DNA of 64,000 bases from Rurimicrobium sp040387755 (GCA_040387755.1 JAZKDB010000002.1:434001-498000), one strand, 5' to 3'. Shown: positions 14,751 to 24,372, counted from the stretch's first letter. The notes: a model not told the origin generated them from the letters alone. A program made the numbers and translations.

Positions 14751-15995
14751 TTATGCAATTCGAAGTGCTACTATCGGATCTAGCTTGGAAGCTTTAAGCG
14801 CAGGGTAAATGCCTGACACAACGCCAACTATAGTACAAACAGTTACACCCAGCAATATCCAGGCCCATGGTATCACAAATGCCACTTCAAAATAAGAAGA
14901 CAATGAGATGCCGATAAGTAAACTAAATATAATTCCCAGTCCTCCGCCCAACAAACTGATGAGCACAGACTCCAGCAAAAATTGCTGACGAATGACAGAC
15001 GAACGAGCTCCCAAAGCTTTACTGATACCAATTTCGCGGGTGCGTTCTACCACCGAAACCAACATAATATTCATCAGTCCAATAATAGAACCCAGCAAGG
15101 TAACAATTGCAATAGCCATTGCCGCAATACCTATTTGCCCTACCAAATCATTCACCATTTCCACCAAACTATTATTCTCTTGTACTGCGAAATTATTTTC
15201 GGCACCTAAAGGAATTTTACGGATTACTCTGAACACTCCTTCAGCCTCTTCACTGGCTACTTTTTTTACAGCTACATCTTTTACCAAAACACTTATGGCA
15301 AAAGAATTAGCACCTCCATAAACCGTTCTGGCTGTCTGCAGTGGCAAAAAAACCATATTATCCTGATCCATCATCATACTACCACCCTTTTCTTCGGCCA
15401 CTCCGATAATCCTGAATTTATTGGCTCCTACCGAAACCATTTCGTTAATAGCTTTATTCGGTTTTTTAAATAATTTTTTAGCAATAGCAAAGCCAATTAC
15501 ACAGACGTAATTGCCATTTTCTTCTTCATATTTCGAAATATTCCTGCCGGCTACCAAAGCTGTTTGTGCAATGCTCAGATAATTTTGGTCTACCCCTACT
15601 ACCCTGATGTTGGGATTTGTCTTTTCGCTCTGACTGGCTATGGTGGCCACCATTGACCCTACTACAGACAAGCCTACAGTGGTGTTGGGAAAAACATACC
15701 GCTCCTTAAAAGCTTTTGCATCATCGTAACTAATATTCTTTACCTCATTGGATGAGTAGCTCATCCCTCTCTTGCCCTTTTTCGTCTTGATGACCTCGTT
15801 GGTTATCTGAAAAGAATTGGCCCCCATACTACTGAAATTACTGCTCACACCAGCCTTCATCACATCGGTTGCGGTCAATATCCCTACCAATGCGGTAATT
15901 CCCAGTGTAATAATAAGAATCGTAATAATGGAGCGCAACAAGTTGGCACTAATCGTGCGTAAGGCCTGAGCTATATTGAAACGAAGTTGCTGCAT
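14751..15995 (-). CDS. MacB-like ABC transporter permease
   Basis: Permease of the MacB/FtsX type with one N-terminal helix (IITILIITLGITALVGIL), a large periplasmic MacB_PCD domain of about 230 residues, and three C-terminal helices. The FtsX signature VVERTREIGISKALGA lies before the third helix; PALKASKLDPIVALR closes the protein. These proteins drive efflux or lipoprotein and signal release without transporting through the membrane themselves. No partner ATPase gene is adjacent; rsgA follows, probably on the same transcript. Substrate unknown. Confidence 0.85.
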   Translation of the reverse strand: MQQLRFNIAQALRTISANLLRSIITILIITLGITALVGILTATDVMKAGVSSNFSSMGANSFQITNEVIKTKKGKRGMSYSSNEVKNISYDDAKAFKERYVFPNTTVGLSVVGSMVATIASQSEKTNPNIRVVGVDQNYLSIAQTALVAGRNISKYEEENGNYVCVIGFAIAKKLFKKPNKAINEMVSVGANKFRIIGVAEEKGGSMMMDQDNMVFLPLQTARTVYGGANSFAISVLVKDVAVKKVASEEAEGVFRVIRKIPLGAENNFAVQENNSLVEMVNDLVGQIGIAAMAIAIVTLLGSIIGLMNIMLVSVVERTREIGISKALGARSSVIRQQFLLESVLISLLGGGLGIIFSLLIGISLSSYFEVAFVIPWAWILLGVTVCTIVGVVSGIYPALKASKLDPIVALRIA

Positions 15996-16065
15996 AAATA
16001 AAATGTAGGCAAAGTTAATGCCTTAATAGCCTGAAAAGGTCATTCTTCAAATGCACAATATTATT

Positions 16066-16073
16066 TACATTTG
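16066..16073 (+). promoter_or_regulatory. -7 box TACATTTG for frr
   Basis: Good TAnnTTTG match 23 bases before the frr ATG; the upstream -33 box is not obvious. Confidence 0.55.
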
Positions 16074-16096
16074 CGCACTGAAAAATTAATGATTTT

Positions 16097-16660
16097 ATGA
16101 GCGACACAGTAGAAAGTATCATCAGCAATACCGCCCAATTGATGCGCAAAGCCATTCAGCATCTGGAACTGGAGCTATCCCGTGTGCGTGCGGGCAAGGC
16201 TAATCCTCAAATTCTGGATGGTATCGTAGTGGAATATTATGGCAATCCGACACCTATTGCACAGGTAGCCAATATTGCTACACCAGATGCCCGAACTATT
16301 ACTTTGCAACCATGGGAGAAAAACATGTTGCAACCCATAGAAAGAGCGATTATTGCCTCCAATATCGGGCTCAACCCCTCTAACGATGGCAATATCATCC
16401 GTTTATTTTTGCCACCGCTTACCGAAGAACGCCGTAAAGAACTGGTAAAACGCGTAAACGGTGAAGGCGAGCAAGCCAAAGTAGCCATTCGTTCTATCCG
16501 CCGCGATGGTATTGAATCCATTAAAAAGATGCAAAAGGATGGCCTTAGTGAAGATGCTGCAAAAGATGGCGAAGCAGATATACAAGCCATTACCGACAAA
16601 GAAATCATTGCTATAGACGGTGTGTGCAAAGAGAAAGAGAAGGAAATTATGACTGTATAA
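16097..16660 (+). CDS. frr: Ribosome recycling factor
   Basis: Splits post-termination ribosomes together with EF-G. Family blocks in order: LELSRVRAGKANPQILDGIVVEYYG near the N-terminus (here LSRVRAGKANPQILD), then IATPDARTITLQPWE. NIGLNPSNDGNIIRLFLPPLTEERRKEL is split by the hinge. KVAIRSIRRD leads into the C-terminal helix rich in Lys and Glu. Length 187 matches the 185-residue norm. It starts at ATG 16097 under its own promoter and ends at a hairpin terminator. In many Bacteroidota pyrH precedes frr, but here an ABC permease gene lies divergently upstream. Confidence 0.95.
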   Translation: MSDTVESIISNTAQLMRKAIQHLELELSRVRAGKANPQILDGIVVEYYGNPTPIAQVANIATPDARTITLQPWEKNMLQPIERAIIASNIGLNPSNDGNIIRLFLPPLTEERRKELVKRVNGEGEQAKVAIRSIRRDGIESIKKMQKDGLSEDAAKDGEADIQAITDKEIIAIDGVCKEKEKEIMTV

Positions 16661-16707
16661 GTTTACAAACTTGTTCGGCAATGCTTCAAAATATTAAAAA
16701 TCAAGTT

Positions 16708-16750
16708 CAAAACGGCAAACGCATTACAACCGTTTGTCGTTTTGTTTTTA
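16708..16750 (+). terminator. Terminator after frr
   Basis: CAAAACGGCAAACG (16708-16721) pairs with CGTTTGTCGTTTTG (16731-16744) with one G-T pair, followed by a T-rich tail. Confidence 0.75.
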
Positions 16751-16766
16751 TTAAATCATAATTACT

Positions 16767-17651
16767 ATGAGTGAGTATCAGGAACATATTTTGCTCTTGT
16801 TTTCCCTGCCCATTTACTTATTCTTTATTCCTCTGGAGATTCTGCTCAGTCATTTTAATAGCCTGAGACTATACTCTGTCAAGGAGACACTAATGAATAT
16901 CTACCTCAATCTGGTCAATTTTGGTGTCGATATCACCTTGCGTGGTCTGGCTCTTTTTGTGCTCATTTTCTTTTATCAATACAGAATAGAGATTCATTAC
17001 AGCCCTTTTGCCTATTGGTTTATCCTCTTTATATGTGAAGATTTTCTTTTTTGGCTGGAGCATTTTGTCGACCATCATGTACGCTTATTTTGGGCTGTAC
17101 ATGTTACTCATCACTCATCTGAAGAATATAACCTCACTACCGGTTTCCGTTCCTCGGCATTCATGCCTTTTTACCGTTACCTCTATTTTATACCACTTGC
17201 CTTACTGGGTTTCCGGCCAATGGACATCCTGTTTATGTATGCCATTACTCAACTGTATGGCATTTTGGTACACACACAATATCTCAAAAAAACACCCCGT
17301 TGGATGGGTTATATCCTTGTCACGCCTGCCCACCATCGTGTTCACCATGCCAGCAATATCCCTTACCTCGACAAGAATATGGGCATGGCATTGATTATCT
17401 GGGATAGAATATTTGGCACATTTGCCGACGAACAGGAAGATGAAGTAATCCGCTATGGTATCGTAAAACCACTGGACAAACCCCAACACCCCGTTCACAT
17501 CATTTTCCACGAATGGCAGGCTATTGGACGAGATTTGCGCAAACCTGTCAGCATTGGCACCAAACTCAAATATCTGTTTATGCCCCCTGGCTGGAGCCAT
17601 GATGGCAGCACACAAACAACCAAAGAGATGCGGGAAGGGTTGAAAAAATAA
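16767..17651 (+). CDS. Fatty acid hydroxylase / sterol desaturase superfamily protein
   Basis: Integral membrane di-iron enzyme. The histidine boxes of the superfamily are visible: EHFVDHHVRLFW, AVHVTHHSS, and APAHHRVHHASN-type (TPAHHRVHHASN), with further His in HTQYLKK. Four or so hydrophobic helices surround them, two before the first box. Such proteins hydroxylate or desaturate lipids (sterols, carotenoids, sphingolipid or fatty acyl chains) at the cytoplasmic membrane; in Bacteroidota the substrate is usually unassigned. Length 294 is normal. DUF2141 follows after 35 bases on the same strand; the pair may be cotranscribed. Confidence 0.88.
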   Translation: MSEYQEHILLLFSLPIYLFFIPLEILLSHFNSLRLYSVKETLMNIYLNLVNFGVDITLRGLALFVLIFFYQYRIEIHYSPFAYWFILFICEDFLFWLEHFVDHHVRLFWAVHVTHHSSEEYNLTTGFRSSAFMPFYRYLYFIPLALLGFRPMDILFMYAITQLYGILVHTQYLKKTPRWMGYILVTPAHHRVHHASNIPYLDKNMGMALIIWDRIFGTFADEQEDEVIRYGIVKPLDKPQHPVHIIFHEWQAIGRDLRKPVSIGTKLKYLFMPPGWSHDGSTQTTKEMREGLKK

Positions 17652-17686
17652 TTAGTTTACAGTGAAATCTGAAAATCACTTTAGCC

Positions 17687-18136
17687 ATGAAAACAAAATT
17701 CTTAATCTATACCCTACTCTGTTTACAATTTTCATCTATAGCAGATACGCTTGCCCAAACTAATGAAAGTCCCGTTAGGATAACTTTCTCCAATATCCGC
17801 AACAACAAAGGAAGCCTGCGTCTGGGTATCTTCAAAACGCAGGAGGAATTTGAAAGCGAACAACCTTTCAAAAGAATCAGCATTCCGAAAATCGAACTGA
17901 ACAACAATAACCTAACAGCTCTGATTAATCTACCGGATGGTACATATGGCATCTCTGTTCTGGATGACGAGAACAACAATACCAAAATGGATTATAATAT
18001 GGTGCGTATGCCCAAAGAAGGTTTTGGTTTTTCCAATTATTACCACACAGGTTTTAGCAAGCCCAAACTGAACCAATTTGTATTCACTGTCAATAAAGGC
18101 AGCATTCAGATTCATTGTAAAATGAGGTATATCTAA
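17687..18136 (+). CDS. DUF2141 secreted protein
   Basis: Protein of 149 residues with a signal peptide ending near TLAQ. It has the DUF2141 pattern: VRITFSNIRNNKGSLRLGIF at the start of the domain, then LPDGTYGISVLDDENNNTK, MVRMPKEGFGFSN, and a closing strand. The fold should be a small periplasmic or extracellular beta-sandwich. Function unknown for the whole family. It lies 35 bases downstream of the fatty-acid-hydroxylase-like gene and is closed by a terminator. Confidence 0.85.
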   Translation: MKTKFLIYTLLCLQFSSIADTLAQTNESPVRITFSNIRNNKGSLRLGIFKTQEEFESEQPFKRISIPKIELNNNNLTALINLPDGTYGISVLDDENNNTKMDYNMVRMPKEGFGFSNYYHTGFSKPKLNQFVFTVNKGSIQIHCKMRYI

Positions 18137-18147
18137 TCCTTCAAAGT

Positions 18148-18176
18148 AAAGCCACAACTAAATGAGTTGTGGCTTT
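18148..18176 (+). terminator. Terminator after the DUF2141 gene
   Basis: AAAGCCACAACT (18148-18159) pairs exactly with AGTTGTGGCTTT (18165-18176); 5-base loop. Confidence 0.8.
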
Positions 18177-18358
18177 GCTTTGCACAGGAAACATTCATTA
18201 TTCCTTGCCTTTCGTTCCTCTTTCATTCATCATGGTGCTGTTGTGGCAAATATTTTTGGGCCCTTATGAATATCATTTGCACCTTCTCATATTCTTCGAG
18301 AACAAGAAGGCAAATACCAGAAATAAAAAAAAATCGTATTGAAAAATAATTAATTGGT

Positions 18359-18366
18359 TAGATTTG
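18359..18366 (+). promoter_or_regulatory. -7 box TAGATTTG for the SBBP protein gene
   Basis: TAnnTTTG match 17 bases before the chosen ATG (18384). TTG at 18339-18341 is a possible -33 box at a short 17-base spacing. Confidence 0.45.
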
Positions 18367-18383
18367 TTAAAAATCCGTCTGCC

Positions 18384-20744
18384 ATGAATTCAAAATTTCT
18401 CAACTATCTTTTGGTGCTTTGTATTTCCATGTCAGGAATCAACGCAACTGCCAGTGCAAATTTGAATAGCCAAAACAAACTTTGCTTCATTGAAAACAAA
18501 GGACAAATTACCGATCAGAATTGGCAACCAAGAAGCGACATTGATTTTAAGCTGTCATCCAATAAAGGATTGAGCATTTTTATTGGGCATAATAAAATCC
18601 TGTATCAATTTTCAAAAGAAGCCTTGACAAATAATCCAATGGATAAGCAATCAAATACAGCCATAGATTGGTCAAGGATGGAAGTAGAATTGATTGGGGC
18701 AAATCCTGATGCCATTATCATAAAGGAGCAGCCATCGCCCTATTATGAGCAATACAATACTTTGGGCTTCAGAAACCTGAAGGCATCGGCTTTTTCAAAA
18801 ATTGTGTACAAGGATATTTATCCCAAAATTGACTGGGTCTTGTATGTTGAAGGTGATTATCTGAAACATGAATTTCACGTACACCCTGGTGGTCAGTATT
18901 CGGATATAAAATTAAAGTACAATGGAACAGAATCTTTACAACTGGACCCCAATGGTAATTTAATTGCAAGTTGCAGTTTGGGTCAGATTATTGAATCTGC
19001 CCCTGTTTCATTCCATCAAAATGGACAATTGGTAGCTTCCAAATTCCTGCTAGACCATCAACAACTCCGCTATGATGTGGTTGAATTCAAAGGTGAATTA
19101 ATCATTGACCCCAGCCTTTCCTGGTCTACTTATTATGGCGGAACTAACTTTGACCATGTAAGTGCTGTGGTGAGTAATAGTAATTCGATTTTCTGCTCCG
19201 GTAGTTCATTAAGCAATTCTAACATCGCTACAATTGGTGCTTATAAATTTAGCAACCCGGGTGGAGGGGCCGATGCATTTGTTGTCAAAATGAATAGTGA
19301 CGGAGTAAGGCAATGGGCCACTTATTTTGGCGGATTTGGAGGAGAAAACGGAACAAGTATTGCTTTGGATAATAATGGCGCTGTTTATCTATCCGGAAAT
19401 ACAAATAGCACTTCAGGCATTTCTACCGCCGGTGCACATCAAACCGTCAGTGCCTCTTCAGGTTTAGAGGGGGAGGCCTATCTGGCAAAATTCAGTAATG
19501 AAGGAAGTTTGATTTGGGCTACTTACTACGGCGGAGAAGAGAATGAGGGAGATGCTTTTGTGGCTACAGATATTTCGGGAAATATTTTTTTAAGCGGTAA
19601 CACCAAAAGCAGCACCGGCATTGCTACCGCTGGTGCTCACCAGACTTCACTTGCCAGTCCGGATTTTAATGATGCATTTCTCGCAAAATTTAATAGTTCT
19701 GGCGTGAGGCAATGGGGTACCTATTATGGTGGACTTTCGATAGAAAGATCCTATAAAGTGACAACAGATAAAATGGGCAATGTGTATATAACCGGGCAAA
19801 CCAATAGCCCTTCTGCAATTGCCACAATGGGTACACATCAAAGTGCCTATGCCGGGTCGGTAGGCAGTACTTCAACAGATGGATATGTAGCTAAGTTCAA
19901 CACCGGTGGCTTAAGACAATGGTGTACCTACTATGGAGGATCGGGTTCTGATATCGCTTATGCTGCCGCCATTGACGACTCTTTGAATGTATATCTGGTT
20001 GGTTCAACATTTAGTACTGATAAGATTGCCAGTACAGCTGCTTATCAGACTTCCTGGGGAGGTGGGGTTTTTGATGCATTTATTGCTAAACTGGATAAAA
20101 ACGGCATGCGCATTTGGGGTACCTACTATGGTTTTATTGGAGAAGATGTTGCCTATGATGTAGCAGTAAGGGGCATAAAGGATGTATTTATATCAGGTTA
20201 TAGCAGTAGTAACTTCAACATTGCCTCAGATTCTGCTTTTCAAAAAACATTAGGGGGCGGTTACGATGCAATGCTCCTGCATTTTAATGATAGCGGCAAA
20301 AGGGTTTGGTCCTCTTATTATGGAGGTGCCAAATCTGAGTATGGGAGAGGTATTCATGTGAATGGAGCAGCATTATATATGTGCGGGCTAAGCGGCAGTG
20401 TAAGCGGTATTGCCACAAGTACTGCACACCAAGGCAGCCTAAGTGGTGCGGATGATGGATTTATATTGAAGTTCATTTTCTCTTTGCCCAAAGACCCTGT
20501 AAGCATCGAAGAAACAGCACAAACACATTATAAACTGTATCCCAACCCTGTTCATCAATTGCTGCATCTTGAGTCGGAAATTAGTTTAACATCAATCAGT
20601 ATTCATAATGCTTTGGGACAAAAAGTGTATTTTAAAGAAGATATTGGAGCGAAGGAAATTACAATAGATGTGCAGCATTTAACTTCAGGTTTCTATTTTA
20701 TTTCGGCTAATGGAAATTATCTGAGACAAATTTATAAGCAATAA
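18384..20744 (+). CDS. SBBP beta-propeller T9SS cargo protein
   Basis: Secreted 786-residue protein. A signal peptide is followed by a DUF7948-like N-terminal domain (CFIENKGQITDQNW). Next come at least seven SBBP-type blades marked by the cycle W-x-T-Y-Y/F-G-G, then A-x-D-x-x-G-N-x-Y/F-x-x-G, then A-Y/H-Q-x. The C-terminus is a T9SS sorting domain (YPNPVHQLLHL to GFYFISANG). It is probably displayed on or released from the cell surface; binding partner unknown. Start is ATG 18384 because the longer frame begins at a TTG upstream of a -7 box. The repeats are similar enough that blade duplication is visible at the DNA level. Confidence 0.88.
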   Translation: MNSKFLNYLLVLCISMSGINATASANLNSQNKLCFIENKGQITDQNWQPRSDIDFKLSSNKGLSIFIGHNKILYQFSKEALTNNPMDKQSNTAIDWSRMEVELIGANPDAIIIKEQPSPYYEQYNTLGFRNLKASAFSKIVYKDIYPKIDWVLYVEGDYLKHEFHVHPGGQYSDIKLKYNGTESLQLDPNGNLIASCSLGQIIESAPVSFHQNGQLVASKFLLDHQQLRYDVVEFKGELIIDPSLSWSTYYGGTNFDHVSAVVSNSNSIFCSGSSLSNSNIATIGAYKFSNPGGGADAFVVKMNSDGVRQWATYFGGFGGENGTSIALDNNGAVYLSGNTNSTSGISTAGAHQTVSASSGLEGEAYLAKFSNEGSLIWATYYGGEENEGDAFVATDISGNIFLSGNTKSSTGIATAGAHQTSLASPDFNDAFLAKFNSSGVRQWGTYYGGLSIERSYKVTTDKMGNVYITGQTNSPSAIATMGTHQSAYAGSVGSTSTDGYVAKFNTGGLRQWCTYYGGSGSDIAYAAAIDDSLNVYLVGSTFSTDKIASTAAYQTSWGGGVFDAFIAKLDKNGMRIWGTYYGFIGEDVAYDVAVRGIKDVFISGYSSSNFNIASDSAFQKTLGGGYDAMLLHFNDSGKRVWSSYYGGAKSEYGRGIHVNGAALYMCGLSGSVSGIATSTAHQGSLSGADDGFILKFIFSLPKDPVSIEETAQTHYKLYPNPVHQLLHLESEISLTSISIHNALGQKVYFKEDIGAKEITIDVQHLTSGFYFISANGNYLRQIYKQ

Positions 20745-20777
20745 AAAGAGGGTCACAAATTGTTTGTGACCCTCTTT
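20745..20777. terminator. Shared terminator between convergent genes
   Basis: 15-bp perfect stem (20745-20759 with 20763-20777), 3-base loop TTG. It fills almost the whole 34-base gap between the two stop codons. Confidence 0.85.
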
Positions 20778-20778
20778 A

Positions 20779-21846
20779 TTATGATTTGGCTTCTGCTTCT
20801 TTCTTCCATTCATCGCGGTGCTTACGCAGCGGGTGATCTTTGGATTTACTGAATATCATCTGACCATTGTCTTTTCCTTTGCGCTGTTCTGCACGTTCTT
20901 CAGGAGTTAATTTCAGAGTATCCTGACAAGCTTCTGAACAACAACCTTCATATTTAGCGGCACATTCAGGGCATTGGATAAAAAGCAAATGGCAACCTTC
21001 GTTTTTGCAATTGGTATGGGTATCGGCTTTGCTTCCGCACTGATGGCATTCTGCAATCACATCATCTGTAATACGTTCACCCAGGCGTTCATCAAACACA
21101 AAGTTTTTGCCTTTAAACATCAGAGGCAATCCTTCCTGCTTGGCTTTGTTGGTATATTCAATAATGCCACCTTCTATATGGTACACATTCTGAAAACCCT
21201 GATGCAACATATAGGCACTGGCTTTTTCGCAGCGGATACCACCAGTGCAATACATTACTATATTCTGGTCTTTTTTATCGGCCAGCATCTCAGCAGCCAT
21301 CGGCAATTGCTGACGGAAGGTATCTGAAGGCACTTCAATGGCTTTTTCAAAATGACCTACTTCGTACTCATAATGATTGCGCATATCCACGATAATGGTA
21401 TCGGGCTTGGCCATCATTTCATTCGCTTCGGCGGCTTTCAGGTATTTGCCTTTATTAGCCATATCAAATGTAGGGTCATCGATACCGTCCGCTACTATTT
21501 TCTCTCTTACTTTCATCCGCAAAACCCAGAAGGATTTGCCATCATCATCTACGGCCACATTGAGGCGAATGCCATTCAACGCAGAATCTGCAGCATACAA
21601 AGCTTCTTTAAAAGCCTCAAAGTTGCTGGTGGGCACACTCATTTGTGCATTAATGCCTTCGCTGGCAACGTAGATACGTCCAAAAACTTTTAAAGCTTCA
21701 AATTGGATAAAAAGATTATCGCGGAATGCCTGTGGCTCGGCGATGAAGAAATACTGATAGAACGAAACTGTGGTACGTGGCTCTGTCTCTTCGTAGAGGC
21801 GACGCTTGAGTTCTTCGTTCGAAATTCGGTTGTGTAGCACGCGCAT
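20779..21846 (-). CDS. trhO: tRNA uridine(34) hydroxylase TrhO (rhodanese family)
   Basis: YceA/TrhO-type protein that installs 5-hydroxyuridine at the wobble position of some tRNAs using oxygen. Domains in order: an N-terminal UPF0176 acylphosphatase-like part (ASEGINAQMS at about 61-70), then a rhodanese domain with VDMRNHYEYEVGHF and the active-site loop MYCTGGIRCEKAS. In that loop Cys200 is the catalytic-position cysteine and Cys206 a second one. A Cys-rich tail follows (ten Cys, CHQCGS through CCSEAC) that looks like a zinc-binding ribbon. Length 355 is normal for the phylum. folK lies 60 bases upstream on the same strand. Confidence 0.9.
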   Translation of the reverse strand: MRVLHNRISNEELKRRLYEETEPRTTVSFYQYFFIAEPQAFRDNLFIQFEALKVFGRIYVASEGINAQMSVPTSNFEAFKEALYAADSALNGIRLNVAVDDDGKSFWVLRMKVREKIVADGIDDPTFDMANKGKYLKAAEANEMMAKPDTIIVDMRNHYEYEVGHFEKAIEVPSDTFRQQLPMAAEMLADKKDQNIVMYCTGGIRCEKASAYMLHQGFQNVYHIEGGIIEYTNKAKQEGLPLMFKGKNFVFDERLGERITDDVIAECHQCGSKADTHTNCKNEGCHLLFIQCPECAAKYEGCCSEACQDTLKLTPEERAEQRKGKDNGQMIFSKSKDHPLRKHRDEWKKEAEAKS

Positions 21847-21906
21847 AGTGAACCTTCCTTTTTTTCGTTGTTAAGAATGCGCAAAGGTATCTTATTGAAT
21901 TAAAAA

Positions 21907-22395
21907 TCAAAAATCTTCAAACAAAAAAACCTCGAGTTTGTCAGGACATTCATCCAGCAGAGTGCTGATGTCTTTGCCCAAAACCGGATGCACAAGCTCT
22001 GCTGCTATGGCTTTTAGCGGAATAAGGGCAAATCTGCGGTTCTGCACTTCGGGGTGCGGAATCACCAGTCGCGAGCTATGAATTATGGCATTATCATAAA
22101 ACAAAATGTCAATATCCAGCGTTCGTTGTCCCCAATGTTCTGTCCTTTGGCGACCCAACAATTGCTCTATATCATGAATAATAGCAAGCGATTCAACCGG
22201 ACCGAATTTTGTATCAATATGAATAGCCTGATTGAGAAAATCAGGCTGATCTGTTTTGCCCCAGGCGGCAGTTTCGTATAGCGGAGAATATGCAATAATA
22301 GTGCCCAATTGCTCTGCCAGCAATTGTCTGGCTTTTGCCAAAACAGAGACGCGCTCACCCTGATTGCCGCCTAATAGTAGGTAAATAGAACTCAC
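21907..22395 (-). CDS. folK: 2-amino-4-hydroxy-6-hydroxymethyldihydropteridine pyrophosphokinase
   Basis: Transfers pyrophosphate from ATP to 6-hydroxymethyl-7,8-dihydropterin in folate synthesis. Signature blocks: YLLLGGNQGER at the N-terminus, SPLYETAAWG, QPDFLNQAI, and the Mg/ATP motif GQRTLDIDILFYDN (Asp residues 95 and 97 region), followed by LVIPHPEVQNRRFAL. Length 162 is typical. The start is GTG 22395; the region just upstream has two copies of ACCGATTTA 11 bases apart, one overlapping the start. It is divergent from sppA and 60 bases upstream of trhO, probably cotranscribed with it. Confidence 0.93.
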   Translation of the reverse strand: MSSIYLLLGGNQGERVSVLAKARQLLAEQLGTIIAYSPLYETAAWGKTDQPDFLNQAIHIDTKFGPVESLAIIHDIEQLLGRQRTEHWGQRTLDIDILFYDNAIIHSSRLVIPHPEVQNRRFALIPLKAIAAELVHPVLGKDISTLLDECPDKLEVFLFEDF

Positions 22396-22414
22396 CGATT
22401 TATTACCGATTTAA

Positions 22415-22447
22415 TTTGCCGTGAAGATATAAACAATGATACCTTTG
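22415..22447 (+). promoter_or_regulatory. Promoter of sppA
   Basis: TTTG (22415-22418), 21-base spacer, TACCTTTG (22440-22447). One of the best -33/-7 pairs in the window; leader of about 20 bases. Confidence 0.7.
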
Positions 22448-22473
22448 TATTCATAAAAAATAAAATCAAATTT

Positions 22474-24264
22474 ATGAAAGAGTTTTTCAAGATGTTTTTC
22501 GCCTCGATGCTGGGTATAATAGTAGCCAGTGTGGTATTGGTAGGACTGTTCATTGGTGCTATCGTGGGCATTGCCACCAGTGCTGTATCAGACAAGGCCG
22601 AAGACAAAGTTGTGGTAAAAGACAACAGTATGCTTCGTCTGGACCTCAGCGAATCATTCCATGAGCAGGGAGAAGAAAATTCATTTTCCTTTATGGGCAA
22701 TGGTGGTGGCTCAGAAGCTGGTGTCTACGAAATAGGCAATGCTATGGAAGCTGCAGCAAAAGATGCCAAAATTAAAGGTTTGTATATCAAACTGGCCCCA
22801 AGCCCCAACAGTTTTGCTACACTGCAGCAAATCAGAGATGCAGTATTACGATTCAAAAAGTCGGGTAAATTTGTTTATGCCTATGGCGAAAGCGTCACTC
22901 AGGGTGCACTTTACGTAGCTTCGGCAGCCGACAGCATCTTTGTAAACCCAGCAGGCGATGTGGAACTAAAAGGACTGCACACTGAACTGGCTTTCTTCAA
23001 AAATACTTTGGCCAAACTGGAAGTAGAGCCTCAAATCTTCTATGCCGGTAAATTTAAAAGTGCTACAGAACCTTTCCGTGCCGAGAAAATGAGCGAACCC
23101 AACCGCCAACAGGTGATGGCAATACAGGCTGATATCTGGAATGAATTTACTGCAGCCATTGCGGGTCATGCCCACACAACAGACTCAGGTATTCATCAAT
23201 TGGCTCAGGCAGGTGCTATTCAGTTTCCTCAGGATGCGCTAAACCACAAAATAATAGACGGTGTACGCTATTGGGATGAGGTAGAAACGATGATGAAAAA
23301 CAAATTGGGCGTAAAAGAGGATAAAAAAATCAATTTTGCATCGCTTAATGATTATGCCAAACATGATATTCATGAAGGTAAAGACAAGGACAATCGTATT
23401 GCGGTCATCTTTGCCGAAGGACAAATCAAAGACGGAGAAGCCAATGACGATTATGAAATTACAGATGTAGATATGGCCAAAACAATCCGTACGGTGCGCA
23501 ATAATGATAAAATCAAGGCAGTTGTATTGCGTATCAACTCTCCGGGTGGTAGCGCCAGAGCTTCTGAAATTATCCTGCGCGAGTTGCAATTATTGCACCA
23601 GAAGAAACCAATTATCGTATCGATGGGTGATGTAGCCGCAAGTGGTGGTTATTATATTGCCTGTGCAGCGGATAGTATTTTTGCAATGCCAACGACGATT
23701 ACGGGAAGCATTGGTGTATTCTCGATGATGTTTAACACCGAAAAACTGATGACCAACAAATTGGGTATCACTTTTGACCAAGTAAAAAATGCTCCATATG
23801 CCGATTTCCCGAATGGTACCCGCCCTATGACTGCTGAGGAGGGTGCGATGATGCAACGCGGTGTGGATTCTATCTATGCCCTCTTCAAACGCCGTGTGGC
23901 CAATGGCCGTGAAATGAGCGAAGCAGATGTGGATTCTATAGCTCAGGGACGTGTATGGACTGGTATTGCTGCTAAAAAGAATGGTCTTGTAGATGACCTT
24001 GGTAATTTGGACCGTGCGATAAAAAGTGCTGCCAGTATGGCCAAAGTAAAAGAATATGAAGTACGCACTTACCCCGAGAAAGTGGACAAATTCAAGTCAT
24101 TTATGAAAATGTTCAAAGACAATTCATCAGCCGAAGAAGCGGTGGGTAAAGCCGTGATGAAAGAATTGGGCAAAGAATCCAAAGAAATCATGTACCTCAA
24201 AAACCTTCAGAATATGAATGGCCGCTCGATGATGTTGCTGCCTTTTGACCTGAAGATGAACTAA
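22474..24264 (+). CDS. sppA: Signal peptide peptidase SppA, 67K type
   Basis: Membrane-anchored Ser/Lys protease that degrades cleaved signal peptides and some membrane proteins in the periplasmic leaflet. It has an N-terminal anchor (MLGIIVASVVLVGLFIGAIVG) and two ClpP-like halves. The general-base Lys is in AGKFKSATEPFR in the first half. The nucleophile Ser is in DVAASGGYYIACAAD in the second half, preceded by RINSPGGSARASE. TTITGSIGVF follows. Length 596 fits the long (67K) form. It has its own promoter and a terminator after the stop. Confidence 0.93.
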   Translation: MKEFFKMFFASMLGIIVASVVLVGLFIGAIVGIATSAVSDKAEDKVVVKDNSMLRLDLSESFHEQGEENSFSFMGNGGGSEAGVYEIGNAMEAAAKDAKIKGLYIKLAPSPNSFATLQQIRDAVLRFKKSGKFVYAYGESVTQGALYVASAADSIFVNPAGDVELKGLHTELAFFKNTLAKLEVEPQIFYAGKFKSATEPFRAEKMSEPNRQQVMAIQADIWNEFTAAIAGHAHTTDSGIHQLAQAGAIQFPQDALNHKIIDGVRYWDEVETMMKNKLGVKEDKKINFASLNDYAKHDIHEGKDKDNRIAVIFAEGQIKDGEANDDYEITDVDMAKTIRTVRNNDKIKAVVLRINSPGGSARASEIILRELQLLHQKKPIIVSMGDVAASGGYYIACAADSIFAMPTTITGSIGVFSMMFNTEKLMTNKLGITFDQVKNAPYADFPNGTRPMTAEEGAMMQRGVDSIYALFKRRVANGREMSEADVDSIAQGRVWTGIAAKKNGLVDDLGNLDRAIKSAASMAKVKEYEVRTYPEKVDKFKSFMKMFKDNSSAEEAVGKAVMKELGKESKEIMYLKNLQNMNGRSMMLLPFDLKMN

Positions 24265-24298
24265 GAAAACTCCATCACCCTAAATATAAAAGTTTAAG

Positions 24299-24335
24299 AA
24301 AATCCCGAAGCCGAAAGGCTTTGGGATTTTCTTTT
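24299..24335 (+). terminator. Terminator after sppA
   Basis: AAAATCCCGAAGCC (24299-24312), GAAA loop, GGCTTTGGGATTTT (24317-24330), then a T-rich tail. Confidence 0.85.
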
Positions 24336-24372
24336 TGGGGCTCAGTATCTGATTTTGTTCAATGGATAGAAA

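Noticed and set aside
18167..18349. 60-residue frame after the DUF2141 gene
   Set aside because: It starts inside a terminator hairpin and has no protein-like features.
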